From QQWI01 sp964522015 (GTDB lineage: Bacteria; Bacillota; Clostridia; Peptostreptococcales; Acidaminobacteraceae): a DNA stretch of 64,000 bases. How positions within the stretch are numbered: the stretch's first letter is position 1; every line of letters begins with the position of its first letter. The stretch spans positions 1 through 64,000 of the forward strand of contig CAZFST010000002.1 in NCBI GenBank assembly GCA_964522015.1. Direction: 5' to 3'. Made by a program: the position numbers and the translations under genes. This document shows, piece after piece, positions 8,329-15,196 of this stretch. The notes under the pieces are model-generated. The model worked only from the letters and a program-made list of their open reading frames with translations. It had not been told where the DNA came from and made no database searches.

Positions 8329-9267
8329 TTAAAATTCAGTTTTGATGGTTTTTAAGATGATTTCTGAAGCACTATAGGGGTCGTTGGAGCGACTGGCAAC
8401 TGCTGTTGCTAAGTCTTCTAACAAAACATGGTGCCCAGTATTTTTTGACATGGTATTCAAAACCGCTTCTTTAACAAGTTCTACAATCTCAGCTTTTGCA
8501 TTCTGCTGACGCTTTTTTAAAAATAAATCGTTAGAGATCATATAGTGACGATGGTTTAGAATTTCTTCTAACAGCTCGTTGACCCCTTCATTTTTTACAG
8601 CGACAACCATTTTAACTGGTGGACGCCATGCTAGGGGACTAAAGTCCAGCATCATATTGATATCCCTTGCTGTCTTTTGAGCACCATCTCTATCCGATTT
8701 ATTTACCGCAAAGACATCTCCAATTTCCATAATCCCAGCTTTAATGGCCTGAATATCGTCTCCAAGCCCCGGGACCATGACCATGACAGTAGTATCGCAG
8801 GTTTTGACAATATCAATTTCAGATTGCCCTACACCTACCGTTTCAATGATGATAAAATCAGCACCGTATAAATCAAGAATCTTCACAGCCCCTGCAGTGG
8901 CATCAGAGATACCACCCAAGTGGCCCCTTGCCCCCATAGAACGTATAAAAACACCAGGATCCGTATTCAAATCGCTCATCCGGACCCGGTCCCCTAAAAT
9001 GGAACCCCCGGTAAATGGGCTGGTGGGATCCACTGCGATGACTGCCACTTTTTTATCTTGTTTGCGTAAAGCCTTTACCAATTTATCGGTTAAGGTACTT
9101 TTCCCTGCTCCTGGTGGGCCTGTAATACCAATCACATAAGCGTGGCCTGACTGCGCATATGCACCTTTCAAAATCTCGTAACCCTGTGGATCTTTGTTTT
9201 CAACTAAGCTGATAAGGCGAGCGGCAGCCCGTCTTTCCCCAGCTAAAAGTCTGGTTTGTAAATCCAT
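8329..9267 (-). CDS. meaB: methylmalonyl-CoA mutase-associated GTPase MeaB
   Basis: G3E-family GTPase that protects and reloads the B12 cofactor of methylmalonyl-CoA mutase. The 312-residue protein has Walker A GPPGAGKST near residue 53, followed by AVDPTSPFTGGSILGDR and the NKSD guanine-specificity motif. I choose the ATG at 9267 (MDLQTRLLAGERRAA), which has a GGGTGG ribosome site; an in-frame TTG 27 codons upstream would add an unconserved extension. Its position directly after the two mutase genes supports the chaperone role. Confidence 0.94.
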   Translation of the reverse strand: MDLQTRLLAGERRAAARLISLVENKDPQGYEILKGAYAQSGHAYVIGITGPPGAGKSTLTDKLVKALRKQDKKVAVIAVDPTSPFTGGSILGDRVRMSDLNTDPGVFIRSMGARGHLGGISDATAGAVKILDLYGADFIIIETVGVGQSEIDIVKTCDTTVMVMVPGLGDDIQAIKAGIMEIGDVFAVNKSDRDGAQKTARDINMMLDFSPLAWRPPVKMVVAVKNEGVNELLEEILNHRHYMISNDLFLKKRQQNAKAEIVELVKEAVLNTMSKNTGHHVLLEDLATAVASRSNDPYSASEIILKTIKTEF

Positions 9268-9375
9268 ATAACCACCCGCTTTTTGAATGGCTACAGGCGC
9301 TAGAACCATGTTGTAGCGCCTGTACCTAGATTCAAACTCAATTTTCAACGTTCAACAGCGACGACTATCACATCA

Positions 9376-9771
9376 CTATCTTTTTATGTTTGCTCGAATA
9401 AAATCAATGGTTGTCGTAGTTGTTGTACCAGGTGTAAACACTTCAGCGATACCCTTTTCTTTAAGGCCAGGGATATCTTCTTCTGGTATAACACCACCGC
9501 CAATCACCAAGATATCGCCAGCCCCTTCTGCTTTAAGTAGCTCAACCACCCGTGGTAACAATGTGTTGTGAGCACCTGAGAGAATTGATAATGCGATACA
9601 GTCAGCATCTTCTTGAACAGCAGCGCTGACGATTTGTTCTGGTGTTTGTCTAAGACCTGTATAGATAACTTCCATACCGGCATCTCTAAGCGCCCGTGCA
9701 ATGACCTTTGCTCCACGGTCATGACCGTCAAGTCCTGGTTTTGCAACAATCACTCTAATTGGTCTTTCCAT
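9376..9771 (-). CDS. methylmalonyl-CoA mutase, cobalamin-binding small subunit
   Basis: A 131-residue stand-alone B12-binding domain. The base-off/His-on cobalamin signature DGHDRGAKVIARALRDAG is at residues 16-33, with SILSGAH and GGGVIPEEDIPGL downstream as in known mutases. It pairs with the large subunit 21 nt upstream (9793-11469); in many bacteria these two are fused. AGGAGG lies seven bases before the ATG. A closely related mutase for another acyl-CoA (for example isobutyryl- or ethylmalonyl-CoA) cannot be excluded from this domain alone. Confidence 0.92.
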   Translation of the reverse strand: MERPIRVIVAKPGLDGHDRGAKVIARALRDAGMEVIYTGLRQTPEQIVSAAVQEDADCIALSILSGAHNTLLPRVVELLKAEGAGDILVIGGGVIPEEDIPGLKEKGIAEVFTPGTTTTTTIDFIRANIKR

Positions 9772-9792
9772 ATTATGCCTCCTAATCGACTG

Positions 9793-11469
9793 TTAAATGT
9801 TCACGCTTTGCTGGTATTCGCCAAATACTTCACGCATGACGCCGCAAATTTCTCCAAGTGTTGCATAGGATTTAACCGCTTCAAGCAAGAAAGGCATTAC
9901 GTTGTCAGAACCTTCACAAGCTCCTCTAAGAGCCAATAATGTACTTTCGACCAATGTATTATCTCGCTCTGCTCTCAATTTTTTGAGTTTTGCTTTGGCG
10001 TTTTCGCCAACGATTGGATCTACGCGCAACAAGCCTTTCGGTGCATCTTCTTTGATTTGAAATTTGTTCATGCCCACCACAATGCTCTTGCCAGTTTCAA
10101 CATCTTTTTGGTACTGGTAAGCAGCATCCATGATTTCCTGTTGGATGTAACCGAGGTCGATCGCCTTTGGCGCGCCACCGAGTTCATCGATTTTCTTAAT
10201 ATAAGCCATAGCACGATCAGCAATCTCTTGGGTTTTTGCTTCGATGAAGTAAGAGCCAGCAAGTGGATCAACAGTATTCGTCACGCCTGATTCAAACGCC
10301 ACGATTTGCTGTGTTCTTAGAGCTGTTCTTACAGAATCTTCTGTAGGCAGCGCCAATGCTTCATCTTTAGAATTCGTGTGGAGAGACTGTGTACCACCAA
10401 GAACTGCTGCCAATGTTTGAATGGCAACACGAACGATATTGTTTTCTGGTTGTTGGGCTGTCAACGTAGAACCCGCTGTTTGGGTGTGGAACTTAAGCTG
10501 CATAGACTTAGGGTCTTTTGCACCATAACGCTCTTTCATGATTTGAGCCCATAGTTTTCTTGCTGCTCTGTACTTACAAATTTCTTCAAGAAGATCGTTG
10601 TGAGCATTGAAGAAGAAAGAAAGTCTTGGTGCAAAAGTATCAACGTCCATTCCAGCTTTGATAGCTGCGTCAACATAGGCAATACCGTCAGCAAGTGTAA
10701 AACCAACTTCTTGCGCTGCTGTTGAACCAGCTTCACGAATGTGGTAACCAGAAATTGATATGGTGTTCCACTGCGGTACATGAACTGAGCAGTATTCGAA
10801 GATATTTGTGATAAGGCGCATTGATTCTTCTGTTGGGAAGATATAAGTGCCCCTAGCAATGTATTCTTTTAAGATATCATTTTGAATCGTGCCTCTAAGT
10901 TTATCAGCGCTTACCCCTTGCTTTTCAGCAACAGCAATGTACATAGCAAGTAAAACAGATGCTGGTGCATTGATTGTCATTGAAGTTGATACTTGATCAA
11001 GCGGAAGACCATCAAATAGAATTTCCATATCGGCAAGGGAGTCAATTGCAACGCCAACTTTACCAACTTCACCTTCTGATAGGGCGTGATCTGAATCGTA
11101 ACCAATTTGCGTCGGTAAGTCAAACGCAACTGAAAGGCCCATAGAGCCTTGTTCTACTAAGTATTTATAACGTTTGTTTGATTCTTCTGCTGTTGCAAAA
11201 CCTGCATACATACGCATTGTCCAAAGCTTACCTCTATAGAGGTTTGTTTGAACGCTACGTGTATAAGGGTATGAGCCTGGTAGACCTAAATCTCTAGCAT
11301 AATCCAAATCAGCGATGTCGTGAGGACCATACACCATTTTAACAGGGTCCCCTGAGCCAGTGAAGAATGTTTCGTAACGTTCTGGTCTTTTTGCGATTTG
11401 TGCCTTAACCTTTGTGTCGAAAGCGTCAAATTTCTCTTTGACACCTGCGATTCTCTCTTTATCGAACAT
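9793..11469 (-). CDS. methylmalonyl-CoA mutase, large catalytic subunit
   Basis: The 558-residue TIM-barrel substrate-binding subunit of an adenosylcobalamin-dependent mutase, which interconverts succinyl-CoA and methylmalonyl-CoA. Family motifs include GLPGSYPYTRSVQTNLYRG near residue 82 and MRMYAGFATAEESNKRYKYL just after it, HIREAGSTAAQEVGFTLADG near 247, and QTAGSTLTAQQPENNIVR near 333. It ends before the B12 domain, which is encoded by the next gene. The Tyr in YPYTRS is expected in methylmalonyl- rather than isobutyryl-CoA mutases. AAGGAGG precedes the ATG. It is the first gene of the mutase/decarboxylase run. Confidence 0.92.
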   Translation of the reverse strand: MFDKERIAGVKEKFDAFDTKVKAQIAKRPERYETFFTGSGDPVKMVYGPHDIADLDYARDLGLPGSYPYTRSVQTNLYRGKLWTMRMYAGFATAEESNKRYKYLVEQGSMGLSVAFDLPTQIGYDSDHALSEGEVGKVGVAIDSLADMEILFDGLPLDQVSTSMTINAPASVLLAMYIAVAEKQGVSADKLRGTIQNDILKEYIARGTYIFPTEESMRLITNIFEYCSVHVPQWNTISISGYHIREAGSTAAQEVGFTLADGIAYVDAAIKAGMDVDTFAPRLSFFFNAHNDLLEEICKYRAARKLWAQIMKERYGAKDPKSMQLKFHTQTAGSTLTAQQPENNIVRVAIQTLAAVLGGTQSLHTNSKDEALALPTEDSVRTALRTQQIVAFESGVTNTVDPLAGSYFIEAKTQEIADRAMAYIKKIDELGGAPKAIDLGYIQQEIMDAAYQYQKDVETGKSIVVGMNKFQIKEDAPKGLLRVDPIVGENAKAKLKKLRAERDNTLVESTLLALRGACEGSDNVMPFLLEAVKSYATLGEICGVMREVFGEYQQSVNI

Positions 11470-11909
11470 CTGTATGCCTCCTTAATAATACAATCGGTTT
11501 TATACCCAATATAGCATATCACATTGTGTCTTGTTTTAGATGGGTTTAAATAAAATATGCGTGTATACTTTTTGTCGATTTCATTATTTTGAAACCCTGA
11601 ACCGACTGAAAAAAACGTTTGCCTATCTTGAACTACTTTTCTAAAGTCATTATAACGATAAAAACATAAAAAGGCCAGTGTTTTCATCATCTCCTTATTA
11701 AAATAAGTAAGTCCGCTGATGGACTTACTTATTTTAATAAGGCATTCTATTTTTTGAACATTTCAATAGTAGGGCTTAGGTGCAATTGACCCACTCTAAC
11801 CACGGCTCATCTGCCAAATCATGTTACAAACTCTTAAGACTTACTCTTAAATTCTAGCAACACCAATCAGTGTTGCATCTAAATTCTAGCAACACCATCA
11901 GTGTTGCAT
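11470..11909. other. 440-bp intergenic region, malic enzyme to mutase
   Basis: Contains, from right to left, tandem copies of the malic-enzyme 3' end (11848-11910), a spacer, a perfect 22-bp inverted repeat (11693-11742) and about 220 bp of AT-rich mutase leader. I see no coding sequence. A TATAAT-like hexamer lies near 11655 on the minus strand, but I found no good -35 partner, so the mutase promoter is not assigned. Confidence 0.6.
11693..11742. repeat. perfect 22-bp inverted repeat with 6-nt loop
   Basis: The arm 11693-11714 is the exact reverse complement of 11721-11742, with loop GCTGAT. The stem is AT-rich with a GGACTTACTTA core. No T run follows on either strand, so it is not a standard intrinsic terminator. 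It may be a factor-independent pause, an RNA end-protecting stem, or a mobile-repeat remnant. Confidence 0.85.
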
Positions 11910-11924
11910 CTAAATTCTAGCAAC
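11848..11924. repeat. 31/32-bp tandem repeat copying the malic-enzyme 3' end
   Basis: Units 11848-11879 and 11880-11910 are nearly identical, and the first 14 bases recur at 11911-11924 inside the end of the malic-enzyme gene. Each full unit contains a 7-bp inverted repeat (GCAACAC with GTGTTGC), so the transcript would carry two consecutive small hairpins after the stop codon. Confidence 0.88.
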
Positions 11925-13082
11925 TCCTGAATCTCTTGCGGCCTGGCTAACAGCTGCAGCCACTCGGGGAGCCGTGCGAAGGTCAAAGGCTAGAGGAAGT
12001 ATATAATCCGGTGTCAATTCATCATCTTCAAGAGTCCCTGCAATTGCATACGCAGCAGCAACTTTCATGGCTTCATTGATATCAGAGGCACGTACATCTA
12101 AAGCACCTCTAAAGACACCAGGGAAAGCCAAGACGTTGTTGACTTGATTAGGGAAGTCACTGCGACCAGTTCCTACTACAAATGCACCAGCCGCTTTAGC
12201 AATCTCTGGCATAATTTCAGGAATTGGATTAGCCATGGCAAATACAATCGGCTCCTTAGCCATCTGTGAGACCATTTCAGCTAAAAGCATGTTAGCTGCA
12301 GAAACACCGATAAATACGGATTTACCTTTTAGTGCATCTGTTAACGTCCCCACTTCAGAACGTTTGTTGGTGATTTTCAGCATGGCCAGTTGCTCATCGT
12401 TAATGCGAAGAGAATCCGGTGTGAGGATTCCTTCTTTGCCACAAAGAATGATATTGCCAATGCCTAAACTAATCAAAAGTTTGGCAATCGCAATACCTGC
12501 AGATCCTGCACCGTTAATGACCGCTTCCATTTCTGAAAAGGTTTGTTTTTTGAGCTTCAGTGCGTTAATCAGTGCTGCAGCGACCACTATGGCTGTGCCA
12601 TGTTGATCATCATGAAAAACCGGGATATCCAAACGTGCTTTCAAAGCGCGCTCAATCTCAAAACAACGGGGAGCTGCAATATCTTCAAGATTGATACCAC
12701 CAAAGACGGGTGCGATTAGTTCCACGGTTCTCACGATTTCTTCAACCGATTTACTGGCCACACAAATTGGAAAGGCATCTACATTTGCAAAGGTTTTAAA
12801 GAGAATGGCTTTGCCTTCCATCACTGGAATGGCTGCTTCTGGCCCGATATCTCCAAGCCCCAATACCGCAGTGCCGTCGCTTACAACAGCTACTAAATTG
12901 CCTTTTGCAGTGTACCGATAGACATCGTCCTTGTTTTCGTGTATCCGGCGGCAGGGTTCAGCAACACCAGGTGTGTAAGCCATGGATAAGTCGTCTCGAT
13001 TGGCGCAGGGCACCTTACTAACCACTTCAATTTTACCACGGTGCTTTTGGTGTAAGTCCAAAGACATTTGATTATAATCCAT
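11910..13082 (-). CDS. malic enzyme (NAD(P)-dependent, oxaloacetate-decarboxylating)
   Basis: Converts malate to pyruvate and CO2, or the reverse. The 390-residue bacterial short form shows AYTPGVAEPCR near residue 36, HDDQHGTAIVVAAALINALK near 158 with the catalytic Asp pair, the Rossmann motif NGAGSAGIAIAKLL near 190 and GTGRSDFPNQVNNVLAFPG near 305. Cofactor preference cannot be read with confidence. It follows the two fumarase genes, giving a fumarate-malate-pyruvate path. Its 3' end is tandemly duplicated downstream, with the unit overlapping the last codons (VARI and stop). Confidence 0.94.
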   Translation of the reverse strand: MDYNQMSLDLHQKHRGKIEVVSKVPCANRDDLSMAYTPGVAEPCRRIHENKDDVYRYTAKGNLVAVVSDGTAVLGLGDIGPEAAIPVMEGKAILFKTFANVDAFPICVASKSVEEIVRTVELIAPVFGGINLEDIAAPRCFEIERALKARLDIPVFHDDQHGTAIVVAAALINALKLKKQTFSEMEAVINGAGSAGIAIAKLLISLGIGNIILCGKEGILTPDSLRINDEQLAMLKITNKRSEVGTLTDALKGKSVFIGVSAANMLLAEMVSQMAKEPIVFAMANPIPEIMPEIAKAAGAFVVGTGRSDFPNQVNNVLAFPGVFRGALDVRASDINEAMKVAAAYAIAGTLEDDELTPDYILPLAFDLRTAPRVAAAVSQAARDSGVARI

Positions 13083-13124
13083 AATAAAGACTCCTTTATT
13101 GTGAGGGCATTTATTTGCCTCAGA

Positions 13125-13727
13125 TCAGCTTTTCTTCGTTTTAGTTGCATTTGCATTTGCATTTGAATGTGAATGTGCATACTTAGCACGTTCGGTTACG
13201 TAAAGATTATTCCCCTGGGCATCAATCACCACGATTGCAGGGAAGTTTACTACTGTTAATCGGTGTATGGCCTCTGCCCCTAAGTCATCATATGCCACTA
13301 CTTCACTCTTTGTCACGCAGGTTGATAATAGAGCCCCTGCGCCGCCAATGGCTGCCATATAGACGACTCCGCTTGTCTTCATTGCTTCAACCACTTGATC
13401 GTCTCTTTCTCCCTTGCCAATCATGACCCTAAGGCCCCGTTCAAGAAGCGGGATAGTCAAATCATCCATCCTATAACTGGTGGTAGGACCGCATGCACCG
13501 ATTGGCTGCCCGGGTTTTGCCGGGGATGGACCAACGTAGTATATGATTTGATCTTTTAAATCAAAGGGTAATGTTTCGCCCTTATCAATGGCTGCATTAA
13601 GACGGAGGTGGGCCGCATCCCTAGCGGTATAGATAGTACCTGTAATGAGAATACTATCTCCATATTTGAGACCTCGGGCTACTGCCTCAGTAATTGGTGT
13701 GTTTAAATGGATTGGTTTACTTTGCAT
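13125..13727 (-). CDS. class I fumarate hydratase, beta (C-terminal) subunit
   Basis: The small subunit of the two-subunit [4Fe-4S] fumarase (or the related L-tartrate dehydratase), hydrating fumarate to malate. The 200-residue protein shows LRLNAAIDKGETLPFDLK, GACGPTTSYRMDD near residue 77 and MAAIGGAGALLS. Its last 18 residues form an unconserved polar tail (HSHSNANANATKTKKS) encoded by hexanucleotide repeats at 13145-13180. GGAGAG precedes the ATG. The alpha subunit is immediately upstream and malic enzyme downstream, so fumarase is preferred over tartrate dehydratase. Confidence 0.92.
   Translation of the reverse strand: MQSKPIHLNTPITEAVARGLKYGDSILITGTIYTARDAAHLRLNAAIDKGETLPFDLKDQIIYYVGPSPAKPGQPIGACGPTTSYRMDDLTIPLLERGLRVMIGKGERDDQVVEAMKTSGVVYMAAIGGAGALLSTCVTKSEVVAYDDLGAEAIHRLTVVNFPAIVVIDAQGNNLYVTERAKYAHSHSNANANATKTKKS
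13145..13180. repeat. hexanucleotide microsatellite in the fumarase beta tail
   Basis: Three TTGCAT units (13145-13162) are followed by two GAATGT units (13165-13176), in the frame encoding the NANANA/HSHS tail. Copy number could vary without breaking the frame. Confidence 0.8.
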
Positions 13728-13777
13728 ATTCTCTCCTCATGTGTGGATTACTCACATGTTTATACACAAATGCTTAG

Positions 13778-14620
13778 CTACAGGACGCACTTTAAATGAC
13801 GGGCCGCATGGCAATTGATGTTGACCACCACGGGCAAACCTGCAATATGGGTGGGGAACATGGCCACGTGGACGGCAAGTGCCGTTGTTGTGCCCCCTAG
13901 TCCCTGAGGGCCAACGCCCAATTGATTGACCTCTTCAAGAAGTCTCTTTTCCAGTGCTGCGTAATATGGATCTGGATGCTCTGAGCCAATGGGCCGCATC
14001 AATGCCTTCTTTGCAATTTGAGCCGCTTTATCCAAGGTACCACCGACCCCAACGCCAAGTACAATAGGAGGACAAGGGTTAGATCCTGCTAAAAGGACAG
14101 TCTCTTTGACAAACTTCACAACCCCTTCTACCCCGTCCGATGGTTTTAGCATCTTGCTGGTTGACATGTTTTCACTGCCAAATCCCTTTGGCGCAAATTC
14201 TATGGTCAGTGCATAGCCCTTCACTAATTGATAGTGAATGACCGCCGGTGTATTATCACCTGTATTTTTTCGATTTAAAGGATCTGCCACCACTGATTTT
14301 CTTAAGTAGCCCTCTTGATAACCTCTACGAACCCCTTCGTTGATGGCATCTTCTAAGAGTCCCCCTTCAATTGTGACACCTTGACCTAGTTCTACAAAGA
14401 ATACAGCCATTCCTGTATCCTGACACATGGGAATAGAGTCCTTTTGGGCAATGTCTGCATTGGTAATAATAGCATCAAGCACATATTGTCCAATCGGAGA
14501 CGCTTCACTAGCCTTCATCTCTTTTAAGCGATTTCTAACATCTTCTGGCAATTGAATATTTGCTTGCATGCACATTTCTTGAACTGCCTTGACGACTTGA
14601 TCCACATGGATAGTTCGCAT
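13778..14620 (-). CDS. class I fumarate hydratase, alpha (N-terminal) subunit
   Basis: The large subunit carrying the oxygen-sensitive [4Fe-4S] cluster. In the 280-residue protein, cysteines in PMCQDTGMAVFF (near residue 63), GSNPCPPIVLGVGVGGT (near 180) and NINCHAARHLK (near 270) are the expected cluster ligands. GEVFAPKGFG-like sequence (EFAPKGFGSENMS) is also typical. GGGAGG precedes the ATG. The order alpha-beta-malic enzyme is consistent with one transcript for malate/fumarate interconversion. Confidence 0.93.
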   Translation of the reverse strand: MRTIHVDQVVKAVQEMCMQANIQLPEDVRNRLKEMKASEASPIGQYVLDAIITNADIAQKDSIPMCQDTGMAVFFVELGQGVTIEGGLLEDAINEGVRRGYQEGYLRKSVVADPLNRKNTGDNTPAVIHYQLVKGYALTIEFAPKGFGSENMSTSKMLKPSDGVEGVVKFVKETVLLAGSNPCPPIVLGVGVGGTLDKAAQIAKKALMRPIGSEHPDPYYAALEKRLLEEVNQLGVGPQGLGGTTTALAVHVAMFPTHIAGLPVVVNINCHAARHLKCVL

Positions 14621-14644
14621 AAAGCCTCCCTTTTGTTTTGCAGC

Positions 14645-15040
14645 CTATTTACCCTTACCTTCTGCTGCCTTGACGAATTTCTCGAAGGGAATAATCACTC
14701 TTTGATGAGTACCTTCCCCAATTAGGTCTAACTCATCCTTGGCGGTAATGGAAAAGGTTAGTTTTTTACCTTCAATCCCTATTAATTTTGCCTCAGCCGT
14801 AACCGTCATTCCCACAGGGGTTGCCGCTAAATGTTTAACGTCAATGTGGGTTCCCACAGTGGCATACCCCTCAGGTAAAAGGTGATCCACGGCTTTAAGT
14901 GCTGCATTTTCCATCAACCCAATCATCATGGGGGTTGCGAAAACTTTTACTTCGCCACTGCCAAAGGCCTGTGCTGTATCCGACAGAGATACCTCTTTGA
15001 GCACTGTAGCATTTAGTCCAACCGATAAATTATAATCCAT
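14645..15040 (-). CDS. hotdog-fold thioesterase, FlK-like
   Basis: A 131-residue protein resembling the fluoroacetyl-CoA thioesterase (FlK) family. Visible landmarks are VFATPMMIGLMENAA near residue 33-47 (Thr and Glu of the active site), VGTHIDVKHLAATPVG near 61-77 (His) and GEGTHQRVII near 104-113. Most bacterial members hydrolyse unknown short acyl-CoAs, so the substrate is not known; the neighbours suggest a C3-C4 acyl-CoA. It lies between ftsH and fumA on the same strand, with GGAGG before the ATG. The ftsH terminator precedes it, so it probably starts a new unit. Confidence 0.75.
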   Translation of the reverse strand: MDYNLSVGLNATVLKEVSLSDTAQAFGSGEVKVFATPMMIGLMENAALKAVDHLLPEGYATVGTHIDVKHLAATPVGMTVTAEAKLIGIEGKKLTFSITAKDELDLIGEGTHQRVIIPFEKFVKAAEGKGK

Positions 15041-15160
15041 TTAAACCTCCACATTTTTCACGATTCTTGCCAAATCTAGTTTACCACACATCCTCTTTGA
15101 CGAAAAGGAAAACGCCACTCATCAATCTATCTAGAAATCAAAACCTTCTCTGGGCAAAAA

Positions 15161-15188
15161 TAAAAACGCCACTCTTATTAGAGTGGCG
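15161..15188 (-). terminator. intrinsic terminator after ftsH
   Basis: An 8-bp GC-rich stem (15167-15174 with 15181-15188) with loop TTATTA is followed by TTTTTA on the minus strand, ten bases after the ftsH stop. Confidence 0.9.
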
Positions 15189-15196
15189 CTTGTCAT

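Noticed and set aside
11286..11690. Minus-strand frame starting ATGATG after an AAGGAG near 11695
   Set aside because: It runs out of frame into the conserved mutase gene and resembles nothing; the AAGGAG is part of the flank of the 22-bp inverted repeat.
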